A stretch of DNA of 64,000 nt, taken from Pseudaquabacterium terrae. Lineage in GTDB: Bacteria > Pseudomonadota > Gammaproteobacteria > Burkholderiales > Burkholderiaceae_C. The notes beneath the pieces are model-generated. The model had not been told where the DNA came from, did not search any database, and saw nothing but the letters and a program-made list of their open reading frames with translations. The translations under genes and the position numbers were made by a program. The stretch is from the NCBI RefSeq assembly GCF_013266755.1, contig NZ_JABRWJ010000003.1, forward strand, positions 558,001 through 622,000, in the 5' to 3' direction. This document shows positions 34,418-43,875 of this stretch, piece after piece (position 1 is the stretch's first letter; each line of letters opens with the position of its first letter).

Positions 34418-35418
34418 TCGGCCTTGAACCCGCTCTCGGCCAGCAGGATGCGCTCACGCGCCTGCTGGGCCACGGCATAGGCGCGGTAGGCGGCGCCGGT
34501 CATCGGCTTCGACACGTAGTCGAATTCGTCGAGCATGCGCTGGTACTCGGCATCACCGGCGGCCTTCGCGAAGGCCGCGTGCAGCCGCGCGGCGACTGCG
34601 GCATCGAGCCCCTTCGGCGCCACCAGCCCGATCGGCGACTCGATCACCAGGTCGTGGCCCAGCTCGCGCAGCGTCGGCACCTGCGGCCAGCGCTTCAGGC
34701 GCTGCTCGGTGAAGCTGGCCAGCAGCCGCACCTTGCCCGACGTGGCCATCGCGCCGAAACCCGGATCGCCGTAGACGTCGAGGTGGCGGCCGAGCAGCGC
34801 CTGGAAGGCCTCGCTGCCGCCCTTGAACGGGATCATGTTGAAGCCGACGCCGGCCGATTTCGCCAGCCGCTCGCCGAAGATCCGGTTGACGCTGATCGCG
34901 CCGACGTTGCCCCAGCTGATCTGCCCCGGCCGCGCCTTCGCATCGGCCAGCAACTCGGCCAGCGTCTTCCACGGCGCGTCGGCGGCGACGACGATGCCGG
35001 TGGTCAGGCCGGCCAGCCCGATCAGGTAGCTGAAGTCGGCGATTGGATCCCACGCCGTCTTCATCAGCAGCGGCTGGCGGATCACCGAGTTGTGCATCAG
35101 CGCGATCGTGTGGCCGTCGGCCTCGGTGCCGGTCGCGATGCTCGCGGTGCCGGTGACGCCACCGCCGCCCGGCTTGTGCAGCAGCACGATCGGCTGGCCG
35201 AGCTCCTTCGCGGCGGCATGGCTCAAGGCGCGCAGGATCGGGTCGAACGAGCCGCCGGGCGGGAACGGCAGCACCAGCGTGATCGGCTTGCTCGGAAAGC
35301 CCTGCGCGCGGGCAAGGCGGGGCAGCGCGAGCGCGGCGAGGCCGGCGCCGCAGCCCAGCAGCGCGAGGCGGCGCGCGGCATCGACCGAACGTGGTGAGCT
35401 TGGCTTGATCGTCTTCAT
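34414..35418 (-). CDS. Bug-family tripartite tricarboxylate binding protein 1
   Basis: 334-residue periplasmic binding protein of the Bug (TctC) family. A signal peptide with ALPRLARAQGF cleavage is preceded by a possible twin-arginine-like RRLALLGCG start. The family signature ITLVLPFPPGGSFDPILRAL and the GHTIALMHNSVI, VPYKGGSE-like (IPFKGGSEAFQALLGRHLD) blocks are seen. An AGGAGA Shine-Dalgarno fixes the ATG at 35418. Membrane subunits TctAB are not encoded here, as is common for Bug proteins in Burkholderiales; it likely captures a carboxylic acid used by the adjacent degradation genes. Confidence 0.88.
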   Translation of the reverse strand: MKTIKPSSPRSVDAARRLALLGCGAGLAALALPRLARAQGFPSKPITLVLPFPPGGSFDPILRALSHAAAKELGQPIVLLHKPGGGGVTGTASIATGTEADGHTIALMHNSVIRQPLLMKTAWDPIADFSYLIGLAGLTTGIVVAADAPWKTLAELLADAKARPGQISWGNVGAISVNRIFGERLAKSAGVGFNMIPFKGGSEAFQALLGRHLDVYGDPGFGAMATSGKVRLLASFTEQRLKRWPQVPTLRELGHDLVIESPIGLVAPKGLDAAVAARLHAAFAKAAGDAEYQRMLDEFDYVSKPMTGAAYRAYAVAQQARERILLAESGFKAE

Positions 35419-35444
35419 GCGAGTGTCTCCTGAAGGGCGCCGCA

Positions 35445-35831
35445 TCAGCGATGCGGCAGGTACTTGAAGGTGCCGTGCGCCTGCGCGACGAGCGCGTCCT
35501 GCGCGTCGAACACACGGGCACGGCACAGCGCGATGCCCTCGTCGACGCCGATCAGCTCGCCGTCGACGTGAAGCGTGCCGCGGCCCGGCTGCAGGAACTG
35601 GCAGTTCATGTCCAAGGTCACCGCGGTCATCGAGAAATTCACGTGCGACACGGCCGCACTGGCCATCGCCACGTCGAGCAGCGTCGCGACGACGCCGCCG
35701 TGCGTCGTCTGCACCATGTTCTGCAGCTCCGCTTTCGGTGCCAGCACGAAACGTGAGCGGCCAGCCTCGGAGAACTCGCGCTCGAGGCCGATCAGCCGCG
35801 TGAACGGCACGGCGGAAAAAGGCAGCGTCAT
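35445..35831 (-). CDS. PaaI-type hotdog thioesterase 2
   Basis: 128-residue hotdog thioesterase, paralogous to the one at 34010. The core TTHGGVVATLLDVAMASAA and closing HGTFKYLPHR are clear. The N-terminus begins MTLPFSAVPFTRLIGLEREF at the ATG at 35831, 4 bp inside the end of the acyl-CoA synthetase gene (ATGA overlap), so it belongs to the operon upstream. Confidence 0.88.
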   Translation of the reverse strand: MTLPFSAVPFTRLIGLEREFSEAGRSRFVLAPKAELQNMVQTTHGGVVATLLDVAMASAAVSHVNFSMTAVTLDMNCQFLQPGRGTLHVDGELIGVDEGIALCRARVFDAQDALVAQAHGTFKYLPHR

Positions 35832-37351
35832 GTGTTGAAGGCCTGGCGCAGCTGCGCTTTCAGCACCTTGCCGGCGGCCGACAGCGGCAGCGCATCGACG
35901 ACGCTGATGCCGCGCGGGCACTTGTAGCCGGCCAGCCGCTCGCGGCAGTGCATGACCAGGGCCTCGTGCAATGCCGGTGCAGCGCCATCGGACGCCGGAC
36001 CGCGCAGCACGATGACCGCATGCACCGCCTCGCCCCAGCGCACGTCGGGCACGCCGATCACCGCCGCGTCGGCCACGGCCGGGTGGCTGCGCAGGGCGGC
36101 CTCGACCTCGGCCGGGTAGACGTTCTCGCCGCCCGAGATGATCATGTCCTTCAGCCGGTCGGCGATGAAGAGGTACCCCTCGGCGTCCATGCGCCCGCCG
36201 TCGCCGGTGTGGAACCAGCCGTCGCGCAGCGCTTCGGCGCTCGCCGCGGGCTGGTTCCAGTAGCCCGGCATCACCATCGGCCCGCGCACGATGATCTCGC
36301 CGACCTGCCCGCGCGGCACGTCGACGCCGTGCTCGTCGACGATGCGGATCTCGGCGCCGAGCCCGGCGCGGCCGACCGATGCGAGCCGCCCGGCAGCATG
36401 GGCTGGCAGCCGGTGGTTCTCCGGCAGATTGATGCACACCGCGCCGGCGGTCTCGGTCAGGCCGTAGGCCTGGAAGAACTCGGCCTGCGGGCAGGCGGCG
36501 AGCGCGCGCGCCAGCAGGTCCGGCGGCATCGGCGCGGCGCCGAAGGCGATGCGGCGCAGGCTCTTCACGCGCTCGGGCCGGAACCCCGGCGTTTCGAGCA
36601 GCGACTGCAGCATGCTCGGCACGACGATCAGGTCGTTGATGCCGTTGGCCTCGATCGCGTCGAGCACCGTCTCGGGCCGGAACTGCGGCAGCGTCAGGCA
36701 GCTGCCGCCGACGATGCTCTGGCCGATCAGGCGCCCCAAGCCCGCGACATGGAACAGCGGCGCGACCAGCAGCGTCACGTGCTCCGGCGAGTTGTTCAGC
36801 TCGGCGCCGCGCGTCATCGACGCGGACCAGAAGTTGGCGTGCGTCAGCATCACGCCCTTGGCGCGGCCGGTGGTGCCGCCGGTGTAGAGGATGCAAGCGA
36901 GCGCATCGCCGCCGGTGCGCGTGTCGGCGATCGGTTCCAGCGCCGCGGCGCGCGCCGCCAGCTCGTCGGCCGACCAGACCTCGCAGGCCGCGCGCAGCTC
37001 GGCCGCCGCGGCGGCCTGCGACGCATCGGCCAGCAGCAGCCGCGCACCGCAGTCGGCGAGCGCATGGCGCAGCTCGGGCACGCTCCAGCGCAGGTTCAGC
37101 GGGCAGGCCACTGCCCCCAGCCACCAGCAGGCGAAGAGCTGCACGATCAGCGCATCGTTGTTCGGCGACAGCATCGCCACGCGGTCGCCGGCGCGCACGC
37201 CGTGCGCGGCCAGCGCAGCGGCCTGACGCGCGATCGACGCGGCCATCTGCGCGAACGAGTGCGCACGGTCCGCGCCGGCGCCGAGGTGGCGCAGCGCGAG
37301 CTTGCTCGGGTGGCGCTGCAGCGCACGCTGCAGTCCTTGGGTCAGGTACAT
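35828..37351 (-). CDS. Acyl-CoA synthetase (AMP-forming) 1
   Basis: 507-residue ANL-family acid-CoA ligase. The AMP-binding P-loop is CILYTGGTTGRAKGVML (residues about 155-172); later core motifs AYGLTETAGAVC, GWFHTGDGGRMDAEGYLFIADRLKDMI and the lysine motif LPLSAAGKVLKAQLR complete the active site. It activates a carboxylic acid to its CoA ester with ATP. The ATG at 37351 starts MYLTQGLQRALQRH. It lies 14 bp upstream-adjacent to the dienoyl-CoA reductase-like SDR gene within a 13 kb minus-strand run. Substrate chain type cannot be read from sequence alone. Confidence 0.9.
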   Translation of the reverse strand: MYLTQGLQRALQRHPSKLALRHLGAGADRAHSFAQMAASIARQAAALAAHGVRAGDRVAMLSPNNDALIVQLFACWWLGAVACPLNLRWSVPELRHALADCGARLLLADASQAAAAAELRAACEVWSADELAARAAALEPIADTRTGGDALACILYTGGTTGRAKGVMLTHANFWSASMTRGAELNNSPEHVTLLVAPLFHVAGLGRLIGQSIVGGSCLTLPQFRPETVLDAIEANGINDLIVVPSMLQSLLETPGFRPERVKSLRRIAFGAAPMPPDLLARALAACPQAEFFQAYGLTETAGAVCINLPENHRLPAHAAGRLASVGRAGLGAEIRIVDEHGVDVPRGQVGEIIVRGPMVMPGYWNQPAASAEALRDGWFHTGDGGRMDAEGYLFIADRLKDMIISGGENVYPAEVEAALRSHPAVADAAVIGVPDVRWGEAVHAVIVLRGPASDGAAPALHEALVMHCRERLAGYKCPRGISVVDALPLSAAGKVLKAQLRQAFNT

Positions 37352-37365
37352 GAATCGCGTCCCCT

Positions 37366-38181
37366 TCAGGCGTCGCGCCGTGTCGCCGCCCACGCGGCGC
37401 TGAAGTCGCGCGGACCCGACAGCGAGATGCCGCCGTCGACCGGCAGCACGACACCGGTGATGTAGCCGCCCAGCGGCGATGCCAGCACCATCGCGATGCC
37501 GGCGATGTCGTCCAGCGTGCCGTAGCGGCCGAGCGGCACGCGCTCGGTGATGCGCTGCTGCTCGGCCTCGTTCGGCGCCAGCCGCCGCACGCCCTCGGTG
37601 CCCTCGATCGGCCCGGGCACGATCGAATTGATGCGGATGCCGTCGGCCCCCCACTCCATCGCCAGCACGCGCGTGAGCATGTCGACTCCCGCCTTCGCGG
37701 CGCAGACATGCGCCTGGTACGGCGTCGGCACGAAGGCCTGCGAGGCCGAGATGCTGATCACGCAGGCGCCCGGCTTGCGCAGGAATTCGTGCGCCGCGCG
37801 CAGCACGTTGAAGCTGCCGAGCAGATCGATGTCGACCACCGTCTTGAAACCGTTGCTCGACATGCCGAGCGCCGGCGCGAGGAAGTTGCCCGCCGCGCCC
37901 GAAACCAGCACGTCGATCGCACCGAACCGCTGCTGCGCCGCGCCGAGCGCCGCGGTCACCGCGCCGGTGTCGCGCACGTCGGCGCTGTGGCCTTCGGCCT
38001 CACCGCCGTGGCGTCGCAGCTGCTCGAGCGCGCCGTCGATGCGCGACTGCGAGCGGCTCAGGATCGAGAGCTTCGCGCCGCGGCGCGCGAACGCGTCGGC
38101 AATGCCGAGGTTGATGCCACTGGAGCCGCCGGAAACGAAGACATGGCGGTCGCGGAAGTCGAACGGATCGGAGGTGTTCAT
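37366..38181 (-). CDS. SDR, 2,4-dienoyl-CoA reductase-like
   Basis: 271-residue short-chain dehydrogenase. Cofactor motif SGGSSGINLGIADAFARRG, then ISASQAFVPTPYQAHVCAAKAG containing the modified catalytic region (the usual Tyr-Lys becomes H-x-x-x-K, as in dienoyl-CoA reductases), GAAGNFLAP and the FKTVVDIDLLGSFNV block, and VPGPIEGTEGVRRL. This set matches peroxisomal-type 2,4-dienoyl-CoA reductase, which reduces dienoyl-CoA with NADPH. AGGAG (gaccaggagtgcaacg) supports the ATG at 38181; a further ATG at 38199 has no Shine-Dalgarno. It follows the acyl-CoA dehydrogenase gene by 14 bp. Confidence 0.87.
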   Translation of the reverse strand: MNTSDPFDFRDRHVFVSGGSSGINLGIADAFARRGAKLSILSRSQSRIDGALEQLRRHGGEAEGHSADVRDTGAVTAALGAAQQRFGAIDVLVSGAAGNFLAPALGMSSNGFKTVVDIDLLGSFNVLRAAHEFLRKPGACVISISASQAFVPTPYQAHVCAAKAGVDMLTRVLAMEWGADGIRINSIVPGPIEGTEGVRRLAPNEAEQQRITERVPLGRYGTLDDIAGIAMVLASPLGGYITGVVLPVDGGISLSGPRDFSAAWAATRRDA

Positions 38182-38195
38182 CGTTGCACTCCTGG

Positions 38196-39356
38196 TCATG
38201 CCATCGCCTGCGCGGCACGCACCATGCCGCGCGCAATGACGATCTGCTGGATCTGGCTCGTTCCCTCGTAGATGCGGAACAGCCGCACGTCGCGGTAAAA
38301 GCGCTCGATCCCGTTGTCCGCCACGTAGCCGGAGCCGCCGTGGATCTGCACCGCGCGGTCGGCGACGCGGCCGACCATCTCGGAGGCGTAGTACTTGCAG
38401 CAGGCCGCCTCGGTCGCGACGTCCTCGCCGGCATCGCGCCGCCGCGCCGCATCGAGCACCATCGTGCGCGCGGCATACAGCTCGGTGCGGCTGTCGGCCA
38501 GCATCGCCTGCACCAGCTGGAATTCGCAGATCGGCTGGCCGAACTGCTGGCGCTCCATCGCATAACGCAACGTGTCGTCGAGCAGGCGCTCGGCCACGCC
38601 GACGCAGACCGCGGCAATGTGGATGCGGCCCTTGTCGAGCACCTTCATCGCGGTCTTGAAGCCGCGGCCTTCGACGCCGCCGATCACGTTGGCCGCCGGC
38701 ACGCGCACGCCATCGAAGTGCACGTCGCAGGTGTGCGCGCCCTTCTGCCCCATCTTGCGGTCGATGGGGCCGAGCGTGATGCCGGGCGAGTGCGCGTCGA
38801 CGATGAAGGCGCTGATGCCGCCGGCACCCTTGTCGTCGGGGTTGGTGCGCGCCATCAGCGTGAAGATGCCGGCCTGCGGCGCGTTGGTGATGAAGCGCTT
38901 GCTGCCGTCGATGACGTAGTGGTCGCCGTCGCGGCGGGCGCGTGTTCGGATCGACGCGGCGTCCGACCCCGACTCGGGCTCGGTCAGCGCAAACGAGGCA
39001 ATCAGCTCGCCGCGCGCCAGCGCCGGCAGCCAGCGGTCCTTCTGCTCCGGCGTGCCGTCGATCAGGATGCCCTGCGAGCCGATGCCCACCGTGGTGCCGA
39101 TCAGCGAGCGGAAGGCCGGTGCGGTCTTGCACAGCTCGATCATCACCAGCGCCTCTTCCTCCATCGTCAGCCCGAGGCCGCCGTAGGACTCGGGCACCGT
39201 CAGGCCGAAGAGGCCCAGCGTCTTCATGTCGCGCACGATGTCCTCGGGAATGGCATCGGTTTCGGCGACGATGTCCTCGGCCGGCACCAGGCGTTCACGC
39301 ACGAAGCGGCGCACGCTGTCGAGCAGGGCGTTCATCACGTCGTTGTCGCGGATCAT
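38196..39356 (-). CDS. Acyl-CoA dehydrogenase 1
   Basis: 386-residue flavoprotein that introduces a trans-2 double bond into acyl-CoA. Typical segments are FGLTVPESYGGLGL, SFALTEPESGSDAASI, RFITNAPQAGIFTLMART, MGQKGAHTCDVHFDGVRVP and the C-terminal AVQIHGGSGYVADNGIERFY followed by the catalytic RIYEGTSQIQ. Length is standard. ATG at 39356 (MIRDND) was chosen since the family starts just before the first helix. Thiolase gene ends 10 bp upstream of this start; ETF proteins that accept electrons are not in the window. Confidence 0.92.
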   Translation of the reverse strand: MIRDNDVMNALLDSVRRFVRERLVPAEDIVAETDAIPEDIVRDMKTLGLFGLTVPESYGGLGLTMEEEALVMIELCKTAPAFRSLIGTTVGIGSQGILIDGTPEQKDRWLPALARGELIASFALTEPESGSDAASIRTRARRDGDHYVIDGSKRFITNAPQAGIFTLMARTNPDDKGAGGISAFIVDAHSPGITLGPIDRKMGQKGAHTCDVHFDGVRVPAANVIGGVEGRGFKTAMKVLDKGRIHIAAVCVGVAERLLDDTLRYAMERQQFGQPICEFQLVQAMLADSRTELYAARTMVLDAARRRDAGEDVATEAACCKYYASEMVGRVADRAVQIHGGSGYVADNGIERFYRDVRLFRIYEGTSQIQQIVIARGMVRAAQAMA

Positions 39357-39366
39357 GGGGATTCCT

Positions 39367-40575
39367 TCAGGCGCGCTCGAACAGCGCGGCCATGCCCTGA
39401 CCGCCGCCGACGCACATCGTCTCCAGGCCATAGCGGCCGCGGCGGCGCTGCAATTCGTGCAGCATCGATGCCAGGATGCGCACGCCGGTGGCGGCGATCG
39501 GATGGCCGAGCGAGATGCCCGAGCCGTTGACGTTCAGGCGCTCCGGGTCGTTCCACTGCCAGCCCTGGAGGACGGCAAGCACCTGGGCTGCGAAGGCCTC
39601 GTTCAGCTCGACCAGGTCGATGTCGTCGAAGCCGAGGCCCGTGCGCGCGAAGAGCTTGCGCACCGCCCCCACCGGGCCGATGCCCATCGTCGCCGGCTCG
39701 CAGCCGGTCGCCGTCCAGTCGACCAGCCAGGCCATCGGCTCGAGCTTCAGTTCCTTCAGCTTGTCCTCGGCGACGACCAGGCAGGCGGCGGCCGCATCGT
39801 TCTGCTGGCTGGCATTGCCGGCGGTGACGACGCCGTCCTTCAGCAGCGGCTTCAGCTTCGCGAGCGACGCTGCTGTCGTGTCCGGTCGCACGCCTTCGTC
39901 GCGTTGGAACACCAGCGCTTCGCCTTTGCGCTGCGGCACGCTGATCGGCACCAGCTCGTCGTTGAAGCGGCCCGCTTCCCACGCCGCCGCCGCGCGCTGG
40001 TGGCTGCGCGCCGCGTAGGCATCGGCCTCGTCGCGCGAGATCCGGTACTCGCGCGCCAGGTTCTCGGCCGTCTCGATCATTCCGCTGATGCGGCCGAAGC
40101 GCTCGACCGGCTGCGAGCGTTCACGCCCGCGTTCGAGCCGGTCGTGCAGCGTCACCGAGCCGGAGCGCGCGCCCCAGCGCATGTCGGTCGAGTAGTACTC
40201 GATGTTGCTCATGCTCTCGACACCGCCGGCGACCACGACATCGGCGGCGCCGCTCTGGACCATCATCGCGGCCGTCACGACGGCCTGCAGGCCGCCGCCG
40301 CAGCGGCGGTCGAGCTGCAGGCCCGGCACGGTGATTGGCAGGCCGGCCTGCAGGGCAGCCCAACGACCGACGCAGGGGGTTTCGCCGTTGGCATACGACT
40401 GCGCGAATACGACGTCGTCGATGCGTGCGCCGTCCAGACCGCTGCGTTGCAGCACCGCTTGCAGCACCGCAGCCGCCAACTGCTCGACCGGCACCGGCCG
40501 CAAGCTGCCGCCGTAGCTGCCGACGGCTGTGCGCGCCGGCGCGACGATCGCTGCACGCCTGATGTGAGCGGCCAT
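39367..40575 (-). CDS. Acetyl-CoA C-acyltransferase (thiolase) 1
   Basis: 402-residue thiolase catalysing the final cleavage of 3-ketoacyl-CoA to acetyl-CoA and a shortened acyl-CoA. The nucleophilic Cys is C92 in LDRRCGGGLQAV (usual form CSSGLQA), the His is in NGSGISLGHPIAATG and the second Cys in CVGGGQGMAALFE. The start ATG shares one base with the stop of the upstream SDR gene (TGATG). The C-G-G-G context instead of C-S-S-G is unusual but keeps the Cys. It is closest in layout to the acetyl-CoA acetyltransferase/FadA group. Confidence 0.92.
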   Translation of the reverse strand: MAAHIRRAAIVAPARTAVGSYGGSLRPVPVEQLAAAVLQAVLQRSGLDGARIDDVVFAQSYANGETPCVGRWAALQAGLPITVPGLQLDRRCGGGLQAVVTAAMMVQSGAADVVVAGGVESMSNIEYYSTDMRWGARSGSVTLHDRLERGRERSQPVERFGRISGMIETAENLAREYRISRDEADAYAARSHQRAAAAWEAGRFNDELVPISVPQRKGEALVFQRDEGVRPDTTAASLAKLKPLLKDGVVTAGNASQQNDAAAACLVVAEDKLKELKLEPMAWLVDWTATGCEPATMGIGPVGAVRKLFARTGLGFDDIDLVELNEAFAAQVLAVLQGWQWNDPERLNVNGSGISLGHPIAATGVRILASMLHELQRRRGRYGLETMCVGGGQGMAALFERA

Positions 40576-41489
40576 CAGACGGGATCCCAGGTGAACACGT
40601 CCGACGAGCGGTCGAGCGCGTAGAACGAACCCTGCAACGCGGGCAGCGCATGGTTGGCCACCGATTCCGGCGTCCAGCCCTCGCCGCGGTGCACCGAGCG
40701 GATCGGCCGCGGCTGGCTCATCAGGAAGATCTCGTTGTTGCGCACCGCGAACACCTGGCCCGTGGCCATTGCGCCGGCGTCGCTGGCCAGCGCGACCGCC
40801 AGCGGCGCGATCTTGGCCGGCGTCATCTGCTTCATGCGATCGACGCGCGCCTTCTCGGCCTCGGTCTCGGTCGGGATCGAGCCGATCATCCGGCTCCACG
40901 CGAACGGGGCGATGCAGTTCGAGCGCACGCCGAACTTCTGCATGTCGAGCGCGATCGACTTCGACAGCGCCATGATGCCGAGCTTGGCCGCGGCGTAGTT
41001 GGCCTGGCCGTAGTTGCCGATCAGCCCGGAGGTCGAGGTCATGTGCACGAAGCTGCCCGAGTTCTGCTCCTTGAAGTGCGTCGCCGCCGCGCGGCTGACG
41101 AAGTAGCTGCCGTACAGGTGCACCTTGATGACCGCGTCGAATTCCTCGACGCTCATCTTGTGGAAGAAGCGGTCGCGCAGGATGCCGGCGTTGTTGACCA
41201 CCGCATCGAGGCGGCCGAAGCTTTCGAGTGCCGTCATCACGATGCGGTTGGCAGCCGCCGGATCAGCGACGCTGTCGGTGTTGGCCACCGCTTCGCCGCC
41301 GAAGGCGCGGATCTCGTTGACGACCTGTTGCGCGGGGCCGGCATCGGCGCCCTCGCCGGTCATCGATGCGCCCAGGTCGTTCACCACGACCTTGGCGCCC
41401 TCGCGTGCCATCGCCAGTGCGATGTCGCGCCCGATGCCACCCCCCGCGCCGGTGACGATCGCGACGCGGCCTTCCATCATCTTGCTCAT
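40575..41489 (-). CDS. SDR, 3-hydroxyacyl-CoA dehydrogenase-like
   Basis: 304-residue short-chain dehydrogenase. Cofactor loop TGAGGGIGRDIALAMAREG, NNAG motif VNNAGILRD, catalytic Ser in SGLIGNYGQANYAAAK with Tyr and Lys. The HLYGSYFVSRAAATHFKEQNSG and SRMIGSIP segments match the hydroxyacyl-CoA dehydrogenase domain of multifunctional enzyme type 2. It would oxidise 3-hydroxyacyl-CoA to 3-ketoacyl-CoA just before the thiolase. Neighbour overlaps are 1 bp on the 3' side (thiolase) and 4 bp on the 5' side (enoyl-CoA hydratase), so it is central to the operon. Confidence 0.9.
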   Translation of the reverse strand: MSKMMEGRVAIVTGAGGGIGRDIALAMAREGAKVVVNDLGASMTGEGADAGPAQQVVNEIRAFGGEAVANTDSVADPAAANRIVMTALESFGRLDAVVNNAGILRDRFFHKMSVEEFDAVIKVHLYGSYFVSRAAATHFKEQNSGSFVHMTSTSGLIGNYGQANYAAAKLGIMALSKSIALDMQKFGVRSNCIAPFAWSRMIGSIPTETEAEKARVDRMKQMTPAKIAPLAVALASDAGAMATGQVFAVRNNEIFLMSQPRPIRSVHRGEGWTPESVANHALPALQGSFYALDRSSDVFTWDPV

Positions 41490-42277
41490 GACTGCTCTCC
41501 TGTCGGCCAGACGAATGCGGCCGGTTGTTTGTCGAGGAAGCGCGCGACCGCCTCGCGGTGCTGCGCGCTGGTGAAGCACAAGGCCTGGGCATCGGCCTCG
41601 AATTCGAGCGTCGCCGCCAGGTTCGCCGGCTCGGCGGCGAGCGCGCGCTTCATCAGGCTGATCGCCAATGGCGACGCGCCGGTGAAGCTCGCGGCCAGCG
41701 CCTGCGCGCGGGCCGGCAGCCGGTCGGCCGGAACGATCTCGCCAACGATGCCGAGTCGCAGCGCCTCGTCGGCCGCGACCTCGCGCGCCGACAGCATCAG
41801 CTCCTTCGCGCGCTGCATGCCGACCACCCGCGGCAGCGTGTGCAGCGCGCCGAAGTCCGGCACCAGCCCGAGCTTCAGGAAGGGCATGCAAAAGCGCGCC
41901 GCGGGCGTCGCGATCACGAAGTCCGCAGCAAGCACCAGGCTGAAGCCGGCGCCATAGGCCGGCCCGTCGACCGCCGCAATCACCGGGCGGTCGAGCTCGA
42001 TCAGCGCGCCCACCCACTGATGCGCATCCTGCATGCGCGCACGCCAGCCGGCGCCGTCGTTCCCGGACGACTGCATGCTGCGCAGGTCGCCGCCGGCGCA
42101 GAACGCACCGCCGGCGCCGGTCAGCACCAGCGCGCGGATCGTCCGGTCCTTTTGCACGTTGGCGAAACATTGCGCCAGCTCGCCGCGCATCACCAGGTCG
42201 ATCGCGTTGCGCTGCGCCGGGCGGTTGAACGTCAGCGTCGCGACGCCATCGGCAACGGTGAATTCCAGGGTGTTCAC
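41486..42277 (-). CDS. Enoyl-CoA hydratase/isomerase
   Basis: 263-residue crotonase-family protein that hydrates enoyl-CoA. Substrate-binding FNRPAQRNAIDLVM, oxyanion hole AGGAFCAGGDLRSMQ, and DGPAYGAGFSLVLAADFVIA are characteristic; the second active-site Glu position lies near LKLGLVPDFGAL, where Asp replaces the usual Glu, so it could be an isomerase or weak hydratase. The start is a GTG at 42277 with AGGAG upstream; it overlaps the acyl-CoA synthetase 2 stop by 4 bp (GTGA). Confidence 0.9.
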   Translation of the reverse strand: MNTLEFTVADGVATLTFNRPAQRNAIDLVMRGELAQCFANVQKDRTIRALVLTGAGGAFCAGGDLRSMQSSGNDGAGWRARMQDAHQWVGALIELDRPVIAAVDGPAYGAGFSLVLAADFVIATPAARFCMPFLKLGLVPDFGALHTLPRVVGMQRAKELMLSAREVAADEALRLGIVGEIVPADRLPARAQALAASFTGASPLAISLMKRALAAEPANLAATLEFEADAQALCFTSAQHREAVARFLDKQPAAFVWPTGEQS

Positions 42278-43875
42278 GATGACCGCTCCTTCAGTTGCAA
42301 CTCGCGCCACAGCACCTTGCCGGTGTTCGACTTCGGCAGCGCGGGCACGAACTGGATCAGCCGCGGCGCCTTGTAGACCGCCATCGTGTTGCGGCACCAG
42401 GCGATCAACTGCGCCTCGTCGATCGGCGCGTCGGGCGCGCACACGATCAAGGCCTTGACCGCTTCGCCGCTGCGCGCATCGGGCGTGCCGATCACGCAGG
42501 CCTCGCGCACGGCGGGATGCGTCAGCAGCTTGCCCTCGACCTCGGCCGGCCAGACCTTGTAGCCCGAGACGCTGATCATGCGTTTGAGCCGATCGGTCAT
42601 GAACCAGTAACCCTCGGCGTCGACATGGCCGAGGTCGCCGGTGCGCAGGAAGCGCCGGCCATCGATGTGAATGAAGGCCGCCGCGCTGGCTTCCGGCTGC
42701 TGCCAGTAGCCCGGCGTGACCTGCGCGCCGGCGACGACGATCTCGCCGACCTCACCGGCCGGCAATTCGCGCAGCGTGTCCGGATCGATGGCGCGCAGCT
42801 CGACGCCGGGCCCGGGCATGCCGAGCGAACCCAGCTTCGGCCGCTGCGGCGGGTTGCCGATCAGGAACGACGCGGTCTCGGTCATGCCGTAGCCCTCCTG
42901 GTAGGCGATGCCGAATTCCGCGCGCATCCGCTCGGCCAGCGCCGGCGGCATCGGCGAGCTGCCGCCGGTCACCAGCTTCAGGCTGCGCACGCGCTGCGGC
43001 GTCACGTCGGGGTTGGCAAAGAAGTCCTGCAGCATCGCCGGCGGCGCGGCCCAGGTCGTCACACGGTGGCGCTCGATCAGCGCCAGCGCCGCGTCGCGGT
43101 TCCAGCGCGGCAGCATCACGACGCCGGCACCGAGCATCAGCGGCAGGTGCATGCCGTTCTGCATGCCGAGCGCGTGGAAGAGCGGCGCGACGGCCAGGAA
43201 CACATCGCCCGACCCCTGGGATCGCCACGCGGCGGCGGCACGGTTCGCGGCCTGCACCGTCGCATGCGTGTGCACGCAGCCTTTCGGCCGGCCGGTGGTG
43301 CCGGACGTGTACGGCAGCACCGCCAGGTCCTGCGGGCCGGCACGGTGCGGGCGTGGCCACACGCCGGCGTCGAGCACGGCGGCCCATGGCACGACGCGGC
43401 CCGTACTGCCACGCGTCAGCGCCGCGCCGATGCACACGGTCTCGCGCAGCAGGCCGTCGTCGATCAGCGGCTGCAGGCGCGGCAGGAACTCGTCGGCGAC
43501 GATCGCCATCCGCGCGCCGCTGTCCTGCGCGACCAGCGCGACCTCGTCGCCGGTCCACATCGCGTTGATCGGCACGATCACCGCGTCGGCGCGCAGCACC
43601 GCATAGCTGGCGATGACGAACTCGAGGCTGTTCTGCGACCACAACAGCACGCGCTCGCCACGCTGCAGGCCGGCGTGCTGCTGCAGCCAGCCGGCAATCC
43701 CCTCGGCGCGGCGCACCAGCTCGGCGTAGCTCAGCGACTGGTCGCCGAAGACCAGCGCGGTCTTCGCCGGCGACTGCTGGGCCGACGCGAGCAGCAGTTG
43801 CCACAGGCTGCGGGTTGGTGCGGCCGGAGCCTCGCTCAATCCTGCCGGCCAAAAGGCGCGTCCATTTCCATTCAT
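42274..43875 (-). CDS. Acyl-CoA synthetase (AMP-forming) 2
   Basis: 533-residue ANL-family ligase, second of the cluster. P-loop VLPYTSGTTGRPKGCVHTH, GYGMTETASFLIGNPP, FLRTGDLGHVDAEGYWFMTDRLKRMI and the terminal LPKSNTGKVLWREL are all intact. Differs clearly from the synthetase at 35828, so the two may act on different substrates or on successive intermediates. Start ATG at 43875 overlaps the acyl-CoA dehydrogenase 2 stop by 4 bp. Confidence 0.92.
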   Translation of the reverse strand: MNGNGRAFWPAGLSEAPAAPTRSLWQLLLASAQQSPAKTALVFGDQSLSYAELVRRAEGIAGWLQQHAGLQRGERVLLWSQNSLEFVIASYAVLRADAVIVPINAMWTGDEVALVAQDSGARMAIVADEFLPRLQPLIDDGLLRETVCIGAALTRGSTGRVVPWAAVLDAGVWPRPHRAGPQDLAVLPYTSGTTGRPKGCVHTHATVQAANRAAAAWRSQGSGDVFLAVAPLFHALGMQNGMHLPLMLGAGVVMLPRWNRDAALALIERHRVTTWAAPPAMLQDFFANPDVTPQRVRSLKLVTGGSSPMPPALAERMRAEFGIAYQEGYGMTETASFLIGNPPQRPKLGSLGMPGPGVELRAIDPDTLRELPAGEVGEIVVAGAQVTPGYWQQPEASAAAFIHIDGRRFLRTGDLGHVDAEGYWFMTDRLKRMISVSGYKVWPAEVEGKLLTHPAVREACVIGTPDARSGEAVKALIVCAPDAPIDEAQLIAWCRNTMAVYKAPRLIQFVPALPKSNTGKVLWRELQLKERSS